64,000 bases of DNA from Rhynchospora pubera (Eukaryota; Streptophyta; Magnoliopsida; Poales; Cyperaceae). Position numbers and translations under genes: made by a program. Positions 1 through 10,292 of the stretch are shown piece after piece (position 1 is the first letter of the stretch; the number at the start of each line of letters is the position of its first letter). The stretch is taken from assembly GCA_028095005.1 (NCBI GenBank), contig CM051460.1, forward strand, positions 75,967,676-76,031,675, read 5' to 3'. The notes beneath the pieces were generated by a model. That model did no database searches, was not told where the DNA came from, and worked only from the letters and a program-made list of their open reading frames with translations.

Positions 1-2197
1 AAAAGCAGGTCTGTCGGAGCCGGATACGGCCGGTACGACTGAGGGTTTATAAGATATTTTGTGTGCTTGTTGCGGTTTATTTTGATTGCAGGTACGGACT
101 CCACTTGAGTTTTAGTTTTGTTTTATATATAAAGACTTAATTAGCAGCTTGCATGTTGCGTTCATAAATTGTTGCATTCATGAGATTTTGTTTATTTATA
201 AAAGGATGCATGATTATAAAATAGCATGTTGAACAGTATCCAATTGAATGTGTTCTGATTGAGGTAAGTACAGCTTGTGTGGTTGAGATAGACACTCGTA
301 ATGTTTGGAGGTGGAGTCATGACCCATCCTACCAAGCACCGTGTAATAAGCGCTTATGTACCGGGACTCAGTAGGTCCAGTCTAGAATGGTCCGGAGTGT
401 GAGTGTTCCCAGCTTGCTTGTACAGTTAGAATGTTAATTGACTGAAGTGAATCTGAATTAATTGGCTGTTGGTAGCCCTCTGAGAAGGGGCTCACAGCAT
501 ATCTGACTTGAATTGATCTTTAAAAACCAGACCTGCATGTTATTGATCGTCCAATTAAAATGAGTCGGCATTTGTTATACTTTGAAATCTGAATTGCTAT
601 TAAAATGGTGCCGAGCTCATATTTCATGTTGCATTGACTGGTTTGATCAGATTTTACTACGCTTAATTGAAATCAAGGTAAATGCTTGCTTATGTGATAT
701 GTTAATTATATTTGACTCAGTAATGTAATTAGTTTCTAAACTTGAAATTAAAATTCAAGTGGATGGAACTAAATACCGTACTGAGATAAAGTTTTCTTTA
801 TCTCATTTTCCACTTTTGTGGGTTCCAGGGTTAATGAGCGGGGTTGGAGCTATGGAGAGTAGGCCATTTTAAGTGTTCACTGGTGAGTGTCTTTTAACCC
901 ATACCAGTGTTGTATATTTAATTTTGAATTATAACAATTAGTCCAGGCTCAACTAATAATTATTTATGATAATCTTGTGGATTTGATTATGCAAATCTGA
1001 ACTTATTTTCTGTGATGTTTGTATTATCAGCTTTTATTTATGTTAATCCAATTTCTTCTTGTTTAGTTTATACGTATGAGCAATCTCTTATGTTAATAAT
1101 CAAATTATAAGAACATTTCTACGTTTGGATAAAGCAGGTATATACGTATAGCTTGTTTATTTTAAAGGAATCTATTAATTTGGTTCTTGATTAGTAGGGG
1201 TAACTTCTTGGTTATAAATTGTATTGAGAATTGTATGACATCTGTACGTACTCTAGAAACTAGATGGCTAGACATCTAGATTGTAAAAATTATTGCTATC
1301 TTGTTTAGTACAGAAGCACAATTGTTGTGTATATATTCATTGTAGTGTACAGTTGGTATTGGGTTTTATAATTATTTATGTATTTACGTTAGACTAGATG
1401 CATAAGTGTACTTCTTCTCTAAGTGTAAATGCATTTTTAGCTGCGACTTATATAACTTGTATGCATGTTTTTATTGTGTAACTATGTATATCCATACTAT
1501 AAGCGTTGAGATGAATGTACCGTTAGTAGTTATTTTTTTTTATCATCCCTACAGTTCTATTTGATTAATACAAGTACTTTCATATTTTGAAGTCTTTATT
1601 ATAGCCTGCTAAGATAAATCCATATCTATGTATGTTTTGTAGATGTGCTTATATAAATTTAGATTTTAGACCATATCTTTTGTGATGCTTACATCTTAGG
1701 CTCTTATATATTTATATATATATATATATATATTTAATGCTTGTATCTTTGGCGTTTACTTGCATAAAATAGATATGAAACCTCCATATTTGAGAGATGT
1801 GTACATGTAAGTTTTAGTAGTAGGTATAGATGGGTGGTTGTATAAATTTCTCTCTTTAAACTACATATTTTGCTAGTTTTATGTCTATACATATATGTCT
1901 TTCTGATTAAATTGTGAATGAATATGCTTGAATTTATAAAGTGCAATTAGTTTTCTTTTCTAAAGTTGTGCTAAAGCATCATTGATTTTATAACAAATAC
2001 ATGACTTGTATTTGAGGAAGGTTATATCATATGCATCCTTGCATTTTACTTATTTCTTTTATTTAGTATATTGTATACAATCAATCTATTGAATGTTAAG
2101 CACATTTGCATGTAAACAATAATTAAGTCTCGAGAAATACAAAGGCAGTCTGCTTAAAGTGAGTTCTGTCATGCCCCTGTCTTTTGGGGGTGTGACA
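1..2197 (+). repeat. 5' LTR, last 2197 bp
   Basis: It matches 6540-8736 base for base in the lines compared and ends in TGTGACA immediately before the primer site. From the 3' copy the full LTR should be 3637 bp, so about 1440 bp lie outside the window. It contains a palindrome (346-357), a 10-bp stem hairpin (782-805) and a TA-rich microsatellite near 1705-1735. No credible gene lies inside it. Confidence 0.93.
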
Positions 2198-2202
2198 GTT
2201 GT

Positions 2203-2214
2203 TGGTATCAGAGC
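2203..2214 (+). other. Primer-binding site (initiator tRNA-Met)
   Basis: TGGTATCAGAGC, five bases after the LTR end, is complementary to the 3' end of plant initiator tRNA-Met, the usual primer for plant Gypsy reverse transcription. Confidence 0.92.
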
Positions 2215-2339
2215 GAGGTTGAAACTGAACCAGACTGTCAATAAGTTAAGTGGGGTTAAGTCTAGATGGGTTGTGAGACCTAATTTATTTTATGTCTGCT
2301 TTCTTGTATGGTATTGTCTGAGTTTTTTTTTTAGGTTGT

Positions 2340-3110
2340 AGTAGATAAGTGAAGGCGTCATGCGAGACTCAATTCTAGTTGGCCGTGCCAGTGGTAGACC
2401 ACGTTGGGATCCTCCTCGAATTATTAAACTGAGGCTCCTGCACAACCATATATGGGGGACCGTGTTGAAGAACAACAAATTGCTGCAAGTATTGGGGTTG
2501 GTCTTCAGGTTGTAGGCTTGGGAGAGACAGAAATAAATTGGTGTCCAGTTAAGGAATATAGATGGTCAATTTTGTCATTTTATAAATGGTTCAGCAGTTT
2601 AAAACCCTCTATCTTTTTTAGAGGTAGCATTGAAGTTACCAAAGAGTGGCTCACAAGCATCAAAGATAACCTCCATATTTGTTGGGCACCTGAGCACTAC
2701 CAATTTGAGCTTGCTACTCACTATTTGGAAAAACCAACCAATTTTTGGTGGGACAATACGAAGCGAGGCTTTATGGGAGAACCAGCACAAATACCATGTC
2801 TGGCCTAAATTTAGCCAAGGGCCAAGTTGTAGCTCGGGGATTAGCAAGGGATAATCCTCGGGTCGAGGTGGAGGTCGAGCATCAGGTCCAGTTCCAAGTA
2901 TCTGTTGTTAAAATAGAGGAAAAGAAAGAGGTTTCCTGGTGTAGAAAATGCAACAGATCATATAGTGAGTCCACATGCAACAAACCTATTTTGGTCGTGT
3001 TAATTTTGATGAGAAGAGGAAAGATTGTCCTGTTTTACCAACTTGGAGTTAGCAAGGCAGTTAAGGTCGTGGAGGCCACCCGCAGGCCCTAGGACAGGGG
3101 CCGAGGGTTA
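2340..3110 (+). pseudogene. Degenerate gag remnant
   Basis: Short open stretches around 2590-2790 resemble the Gypsy gag capsid domain: an FxGS-E-KEWL stretch followed by a LATHYLE-WW stretch. A decayed zinc knuckle with CxxC then Cys follows near 2940-2980. Stops and frame changes interrupt the reading, so no full Gag can be made. The assignment is by motif order and position between the primer site and pol remnants. Confidence 0.6.
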
Positions 3111-3269
3111 GGTCGAAATAGTGGAAGGTCTGGAAGACAGTTAGGAGGTCGAACATGAGGCCAAGTAGGGGTTTAGGTTGTGGCATTGGAGCAGGAGCGT
3201 TCAGGCAGTCATGAAATAGAGGGTTATTCTCTAAATAAAGCAGCCGCAGTGATGGAGATAACATCAATG

Positions 3270-3650
3270 ATGAAGAACATGTTGAGCACTGGTGAGCGGT
3301 GCTGACTCAATTGAAAAAACACAAGTTCTTTGGTGTTGTTGAAGTATGAATTTTGGCTTCAAGAAGTAATTTTTCTTAGGTACATAATCATAAAAAAAAA
3401 TATATATATTTGCTCGGTTGGTAACCCAACTATTGCATAAGGATGTAAAGTTCTTATGGGGTAAAACTCAGGAGGAGAGCTTCTAGAATGTGAAAAGCAT
3501 GCATATGACAAGTCAATTTTGGGTATGCTAGTCTGTGACAAGAAGTTTGCGGTGTATACAGATGCATCTCGAATTGGATTTGAGTGTGTATTATATAAGA
3601 TGAGCATGTTATTGCATATGGCTTGAGACAACTTAAGAAAGAGCTGAACC
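3270..3650 (+). pseudogene. Remnant of RT C-terminus and RNase H
   Basis: Near 3310-3390 the translation recalls the RT motif KCEFWLQEVAFLG in decayed form. From 3547 the RNase H signature VYTDAS is intact, with GFECVL after it. Frame breaks separate the pieces. Protease and the RT catalytic YxDD block are missing between here and gag, consistent with a large internal deletion. Confidence 0.7.
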
Positions 3651-3889
3651 TTTGAGAAAAGAGGTGGTTAGATCTTCTAAAAGATTATGATTGGAGATGA
3701 GCTGAATGACCATGAATGTGGAATTGTCCTGCGACTTAGCCACTACCTTTGTCAACCGAAACTTCATTAACCTGAAAAAAAAAAATCTTACAACATGCCA
3801 AAACCTACCCAAAATTATCAGTTTCAAACTTGACGAATCTGGACTCGAGTTTTGGTAATAACATGTGTATCACATGACAAAAGGTTGAG

Positions 3890-4480
3890 GTCTTTGATTA
3901 TTGAAGAGGCTTATGATCCTGGTTACATTTTACATTCTGGTAAAGTAAAGGTGTATCAAAATTTAAAGCGACATTCTTGACAGCCTAAAGTTGAAGGGAG
4001 GAGTGGTTGAGTTGTGGTAAGATGCCAAGTGTGTTAACAAGTAAAAGCCGATAGGCAAAGACTGTTAGTCTCTTACATGCATTGAAAAGGCCAAGAGAAA
4101 AATCTCAATGAATCATAATAAATTTTGTTTTTGGTTTTCCTTGAACCAAAGGCTATGTTGGCAATTGGGTAATTGTGGACAATTTCATCAAAGTGGCGTG
4201 CTTCATACTAATCAGTCAAATATAGGCTGCTGCAAACTAGAGCAGTTATTCATGCGGCATTGGTGCCGATTACAGGGTTGCCCACAAGAAACCATTTTTT
4301 TATTGAGATAGACAATTTAATTATGTCTCACTTTTGGAGAAGTTTTCAAGAGTCAATGGATACAAAGTTGAAATTTACTTTAATCCATCATACTCAAACA
4401 CATGGTCAATCAGAGCCTGCAATTCAGACCTTCAAGGACATGTTGTGTATGTGCTCTGAGTTTTAAAGGATCCAGACACC
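3890..4480 (+). pseudogene. Remnant of Gypsy integrase
   Basis: The translation first gives a YHPGxxKxYQxLKRH-like zinc-binding block and a CQVC pair. From 4260 it gives the core block GLPTRN through HFWRSFQES, then HTQTHGQSE (usually HPQTDGQSE) and an IQTxxDMLC stretch. In-frame stops occur before 4260. The family call is firm and function is lost. Confidence 0.8.
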
Positions 4481-4559
4481 ATTGCCATTATGGTGGAAGC
4501 TCAAAGGGACCTAGTTTCCTAAAGGACCGAGCTGATTTCAAGAAACACAAACAAGACTA

Positions 4560-5060
4560 GAGTTGTGTTGAGTCGCCTTAAGGTGGCAGAAGAGAGGTGA
4601 CAAATATATGATTCATGTATACAGATGTCCTATAGAATACAAGGAGGGTGATCATGCATGGCTCAAGGTTTCACTTGTTTAAGTTTTTAGATTTGGAGTT
4701 GACAGGAGCTAAGTTCACACCACATTGGGAATTTTGATGTAGTTAATAGAGCCGGTACTTTGGATTGTAAGTTAGCCTCGCCTACAAGCTTTTATCAGAT
4801 ACACTCAGTTTTGAATGTTTTTCAACTCTATAAGTGCATGATTCATTTTATAAACCTGACTGCTCATCTTCAGTTGGAACCATATTGGATTATTAGGAGT
4901 GACTTTTATAAATACTTGAAAGAAATGAGCAGTGGCTATACAGCCGTATAGTTTGGGTTTCTCCTTGATCCATGGCTCAATAAAGGAGGCTACTTGGGAG
5001 TCAGGACCTAAGATAAGAGAGAGGTATTCCCGATTTGTTTGACGTCTCAGGTACGCACTC
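4560..5060 (+). pseudogene. Remnant of integrase C-terminal / chromodomain-like tail
   Basis: The pieces include EGDHAWLKVS, VFRFG, SSIHSVFHVSQLYK-like and QLEP-like stretches, and finally EATWE followed by a Tyr-Arg-Phe-type ending. This is the usual order after integrase in Del/Tekay chromoviruses. Many stops are present. A true chromodomain is inferred only from position and the EATWE motif. Confidence 0.55.
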
Positions 5061-5086
5061 CGTTCAGAGGACTGAACGGGGTTTTT

Positions 5087-5099
5087 AAGGGGGGAGGAA
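5087..5099 (+). other. Polypurine tract
   Basis: AAGGGGGGAGGAA lies immediately before the TG that opens the 3' LTR, as required for plus-strand priming. Confidence 0.9.
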
Positions 5100-8000
5100 T
5101 GTGATACTAGAAAATTTCTACTACTGTTTCTATTATAAAATTAAGTGGCATGGCTTGGTTTTGTTTTGAGTAATTTAATTATTAGCATGAAATTAACTTT
5201 TTAAAATCACTGTTATTTTAGAATATTTCTATAAATTGGGTGCACTTGTTTGATTTTGTTTTGAGTAATCTCTTTTCGGGAAATTAATTGTTATAGCTAC
5301 TGTTATTTGCAATAGGAATATAAAAGTTTTCTTTCTAAATTCTAGTTGCGTTATAAAAATGTTTCTAGTATATTTTCAAAATTATTTATGTACAAGGGAT
5401 AAATTTCACATGTTAGTTGTTGAGATACTAATATTAAGAATCAAGGAAGCAAAGTTTTTCTGCATTAGCCGCTCTTGTCTAGGAATAAAACAAAATTTAT
5501 TTGCTGTATAGTTTTGGTCCACACTAAAGTGTTCCTATGTTATGTGGAGCCCCACATGTATTACTAATCTTTGGTCCAATGGATTAATCATGCACCATGT
5601 GCAAGTAAAGAAGTATATAATTTGGAGAAGCTTATCCCTTGACCTTTGGATCTGTCTAGTTCTTCACGCCTCCATAGTCCTTTGTAATTTGCTTTTTCTT
5701 TTCTCAACTGCTCCTATCTCTGAAAGTCATACCTCAAAATTCATCCAAAAATTTCCAGCAAAAATCAAAATAAAAACCAGATTCTAAATGAGAAGTAAGT
5801 TTCTTTAGCGAGCTTAGTGACAGAAATCGAAAATTTTGAAGGTCGAGTTCACTCTGTCACACCTCTGATCTGTTGAGAAATCGAGTAAGTAAATTTAAGG
5901 GGTAGAGCTATACTGCTCTCTTTCGCTAATTCCTTGAGTTAATTGCGAAATTTTGCTGAAAGTTATTATGTGTCAGATTTCTAGGGTTTCAGGAAAATTT
6001 TTGAAAAAGTTACTTAAAACTTGTAATTTCTTATAGTTGGTTATGTAATTGTTCCATGTTATTGTTGTTGTGCTGATTAATAGCCTATTGCTTATTAGTT
6101 ACGTTACTATTATGTTTTTACTAACTGTGTGTTTTAAGATTTGGTTATGGTTACATTTGGTATTACCAAAAATTTACTTTTATCTTTTACTTGTGTTGAT
6201 ACAAATTCGTCCAGACCTTTGTCTCTTAGATTTGGCAATAATTCCAGGTTGTGTTAGCTCTAAAAAGTGTACCGGTAAGAAACCTTAAGCCTTAGTGTTT
6301 ACTGGTACCACTACTGCACTATTCGACACCAATTAATAGTCTTTATTCAGCTCTGAAATTCAGCAAGTACTATCACAAATTAATATAAGTAAAGAATTGA
6401 AATTTCAAATGTCAAGCTATTAAACATCAATTGAACTATTATTGAAACTAGTACTAGTTGCTTGATTTCTTTTATTGTCTAAATAAGGACTTTAATTAAA
6501 AATAATAATAATAAAAAAATAATAATATATTATTTCTCTAAAAGCAGGTCTGTCGGAGCCGGATACGGCCGGTACGACTGAGGGTTTATAAGATATTTTG
6601 TGTGCTTGTTGCGGTTTATTTTGATTGCAGGTACGGACTCCACTTGAGTTTTAGTTTTGTTTTATATATAAAGACTTAATTAGCAGCTTGCATGTTGCGT
6701 TCATAAATTGTTGCATTCATGAGATTTTGTTTATTTATAAAAGGATGCATGATTATAAAATAGCATGTTGAACAGTATCCAATTGAATGTGTTCTGATTG
6801 AGGTAAGTACAGCTTGTGTGGTTGAGATAGACACTCGTAATGTTTGGAGGTGGAGTCATGACCCATCCTACCAAGCACCGTGTAATAAGCGCTTATGTAC
6901 CGGGACTCAGTAGGTCCAGTCTAGAATGGTCCGGAGTGTGAGTGTTCCCAGCTTGCTTGTACAGTTAGAATGTTAATTGACTGAAGTGAATCTGAATTAA
7001 TTGGCTGTTGGTAGCCCTCTGAGAAGGGGCTCACAGCATATCTGACTTGAATTGATCTTTAAAAACCAGACCTGCATGTTATTGATCGTCCAATTAAAAT
7101 GAGTCGGCATTTGTTATACTTTGAAATCTGAATTGCTATTAAAATGGTGCCGAGCTCATATTTCATGTTGCATTGACTGGTTTGATCAGATTTTACTACG
7201 CTTAATTGAAATCAAGGTAAATGCTTGCTTATGTGATATGTTAATTATATTTGACTCAGTAATGTAATTAGTTTCTAAACTTGAAATTAAAATTCAAGTG
7301 GATGGAACTAAATACCGTACTGAGATAAAGTTTTCTTTATCTCATTTTCCACTTTTGTGGGTTCCAGGGTTAATGAGCGGGGTTGGAGCTATGGAGAGTA
7401 GGCCATTTTAAGTGTTCACTGGTGAGTGTCTTTTAACCCATACCAGTGTTGTATATTTAATTTTGAATTATAACAATTAGTCCAGGCTCAACTAATAATT
7501 ATTTATGATAATCTTGTGGATTTGATTATGCAAATCTGAACTTATTTTCTGTGATGTTTGTATTATCAGCTTTTATTTATGTTAATCCAATTTCTTCTTG
7601 TTTAGTTTATACGTATGAGCAATCTCTTATGTTAATAATCAAATTATAAGAACATTTCTACGTTTGGATAAAGCAGGTATATACGTATAGCTTGTTTATT
7701 TTAAAGGAATCTATTAATTTGGTTCTTGATTAGTAGGGGTAACTTCTTGGTTATAAATTGTATTGAGAATTGTATGACATCTGTACGTACTCTAGAAACT
7801 AGATGGCTAGACATCTAGATTGTAAAAATTATTGCTATCTTGTTTAGTACAGAAGCACAATTGTTGTGTATATATTCATTGTAGTGTACAGTTGGTATTG
7901 GGTTTTATAATTATTTATGTATTTACGTTAGACTAGATGCATAAGTGTACTTCTTCTCTAAGTGTAAATGCATTTTTAGCTGCGACTTATATAACTTGTA

Positions 8001-8736
8001 TGCATGTTTTTATTGTGTAACTATGTATATCCATACTATAAGCGTTGAGATGAATGTACCGTTAGTAGTTATTTTTTTTTATCATCCCTACAGTTCTATT
8101 TGATTAATACAAGTACTTTCATATTTTGAAGTCTTTATTATAGCCTGCTAAGATAAATCCATATCTATGTATGTTTTGTAGATGTGCTTATATAAATTTA
8201 GATTTTAGACCATATCTTTTGTGATGCTTACATCTTAGGCTCTTATATATTTATATATATATATATATATATTTAATGCTTGTATCTTTGGCGTTTACTT
8301 GCATAAAATAGATATGAAACCTCCATATTTGAGAGATGTGTACATGTAAGTTTTAGTAGTAGGTATAGATGGGTGGTTGTATAAATTTCTCTCTTTAAAC
8401 TACATATTTTGCTAGTTTTATGTCTATACATATATGTCTTTCTGATTAAATTGTGAATGAATATGCTTGAATTTATAAAGTGCAATTAGTTTTCTTTTCT
8501 AAAGTTGTGCTAAAGCATCATTGATTTTATAACAAATACATGACTTGTATTTGAGGAAGGTTATATCATATGCATCCTTGCATTTTACTTATTTCTTTTA
8601 TTTAGTATATTGTATACAATCAATCTATTGAATGTTAAGCACATTTGCATGTAAACAATAATTAAGTCTCGAGAAATACAAAGGCAGTCTGCTTAAAGTG
8701 AGTTCTGTCATGCCCCTGTCTTTTGGGGGTGTGACA
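5100..8736 (+). repeat. 3' LTR, complete (3637 bp)
   Basis: It starts TGTGATAC just after the polypurine tract and ends TGTGACA at the same point as the 5' copy. It is longer than the 2902-bp core. Its first part resembles the start of the solo LTR at 56147. It contains an AAT-rich run at 6500-6530 and repeats the palindrome and hairpin of the 5' LTR at 6885-6896 and 7321-7344. A 70-residue reading frame occurs identically in both LTRs but looks like chance. Confidence 0.92.
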
Positions 8737-9139
8737 CCATGTTCATATCCTAAAGAATCACATAATTATGTCTTTTAACTACTAAAATATAATAAAATTG
8801 AACAGCTCAATTTGCTTAATTGTTAATTTTTTCTGCAACTCATAAATTAAAAATAACAAAAGTATCCACAAGAAGATTGAAAAAAAAATAAATAAACACT
8901 TAGAAATAAATAACTCAAGCACAGCCTGGTTTGACTGGTAAATTGAGATAACAAACCACATAAAACAGCGAAAACAAACAGATATACTAATAATTAAGCT
9001 ACCTATCCTTTCATTTTCCTTTCCTAAATTTCTAAATTAGTAGAGTATCTCAGTCACTATAATATATAAATATTAAACAAACTTTGATTCTACTTGATCG
9101 GAACAGAGATAGCTTACCATTATACCCGACTCAAAAGCG
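8737..9139. other. Gap between retrotransposon and F-box gene
   Basis: AT-rich sequence. It probably holds the 3' UTR and end of the minus-strand F-box gene. I see no other element. The retrotransposon inserted about 400 bp past this gene's stop codon. Confidence 0.6.
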
Positions 9140-10219
9140 TCAAGGCCAGATAACAGGGCTAACCCATATCGGCTCCGTCTGAATTGTATACCGCCCAGTT
9201 ACCGGCACAGGTGTCATCACCTCATCCTCCATTGAATAAACTACCGCAATCCCAAAGCTACTCTCAAACTTCCTGCTGGCCCAATAAATTGAATTCTCTT
9301 TCAGACCTGATCCAAGAAACCGATTGACAGGAACTGACTCTGATCTGATCACCCCAAGAAACAATGCCTGATCACCTATCTGCTCCATATACTCCCAGGT
9401 ACATTGCTCACTCAGCTTAAACACAAAAAACTTTTGATAACCTCTCATGACTGCCAACAGATCGCCACCTGTCGACTCAACCAGAAACCCCTCACTGTCG
9501 CTTTTCCACAGCTCCGGCAACCGCACGGTCAGTATGCTGGTACGGCGGGATTCCATATCAAAATTACAAATCAACATATTCCTATGGATTTCTATCCCAC
9601 ACAGCTGGTTCCTCCAGAAAATTATATCCCGAAATAAGCGCTGCCCAAGATCGAGCACCTGCCATCTCTTCCCGGCCGGTTCACACAGGGCAATCGAAGT
9701 CGACCGGCCCATCACCGCCACAACACAATTAGGAAATCCCGGTGGGGCCGACAAGATCGCCTTTTCAATTGGGAATTCAAGATCAGGCAAAGGAATCTCA
9801 GCGAGTAAAACCGGATTGAAGAGACACGCACGGGCCGGCTTTTGGTCAGAAACCAAAACAAACCAGCCGGAGAGATACCCAAAACAGCGGGTCCGGCGGT
9901 GGGGAGAAGGGAGAGAGAAAGAGAGAGACTTGGAATTGAAGAGGTCGAAGAAGGAGAGAGCCTTGTCAGGTCGGGTAAGGCAGAGCCGAGGCGGCTCGAA
10001 AGGGAGAGGGAAAGGAGGGGTGCATTGCTTGGCAACGCCGCGCCATGGAGCGCAGATCAGGCGGAAGCGGTGGCGATCGGAGGGAGAGAGAAGCGCGAAG
10101 ATCTGGTCGAGCAGCTCCGGCGGGAGGTGGGACCAGCTGGAGAGGTCGGAGCTTGAAGGAGAGAGTGAGGAGGTCTTGCGTTTCTTTCCCATGGTGTTTT
10201 TTTCTATTTCGGAGCGCAC
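9140..10219 (-). CDS. F-box protein with DUF295/KIB-type domain
   Basis: A single open frame of 359 residues. The F-box lies at about residues 30-70 (WSHLPPELLDQIF, then RFRLICAPWR) and would bind SKP1 in an SCF ubiquitin ligase. The rest follows the plant DUF295 pattern: CFGYLSGWFVLVSD, LFNPV, then repeated beta-strand-like blocks ending in WVSPVIW. A second Met (codon 10, at 10192) starts MGKKRKTSS, a basic nuclear-type start; it is equally plausible and may be the real one. Length fits the family (350-400). There is no intron or frame break. The substrate is unknown. Long plus-strand frames over this gene are antisense shadows. Confidence 0.85.
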   Translation of the reverse strand: MRSEIEKNTMGKKRKTSSLSPSSSDLSSWSHLPPELLDQIFALLSPSDRHRFRLICAPWRGVAKQCTPPFPLPFEPPRLCLTRPDKALSFFDLFNSKSLSFSLPSPHRRTRCFGYLSGWFVLVSDQKPARACLFNPVLLAEIPLPDLEFPIEKAILSAPPGFPNCVVAVMGRSTSIALCEPAGKRWQVLDLGQRLFRDIIFWRNQLCGIEIHRNMLICNFDMESRRTSILTVRLPELWKSDSEGFLVESTGGDLLAVMRGYQKFFVFKLSEQCTWEYMEQIGDQALFLGVIRSESVPVNRFLGSGLKENSIYWASRKFESSFGIAVVYSMEDEVMTPVPVTGRYTIQTEPIWVSPVIWP

Positions 10220-10292
10220 AGTCTCTCTCCGTTCAATGGAGAAGAGAACTATACATAGGTGTCATACTTTATACTTAACATAAACACGCCAT

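Larger units (their letters stand above)
1..8736 (+). mobile_element. Ty3/Gypsy LTR retrotransposon, chromovirus/Tekay-like, defective (left end outside window)
   Basis: Long direct repeats (1-2197 and 5100-8736) enclose a 2.9-kb core with a tRNA-iMet primer site, a polypurine tract and gag-pol remnants in Gypsy order (gag, RT end, RNase H, integrase, C-terminal tail). The repeats show no mismatch at a constant offset of 6539 bp in every line I compared, so the insertion is young. The core is full of stops and lacks protease and most of RT, so this copy cannot supply its own enzymes. The left flank is outside the window, so the TSD cannot be checked; the right flank begins CCATG. Confidence 0.9.

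Noticed and set aside
1734..1946. 70-codon minus frame, repeated at 8273-8485
   Set aside because: It lies in both LTRs because they are identical; low-complexity composition and no motif.
9447..10283. 278-codon plus frame with Arg/Glu-rich protein
   Set aside because: Antisense of the F-box gene; charge-rich composition comes from reading its Ser/Leu/Pro codons backwards.
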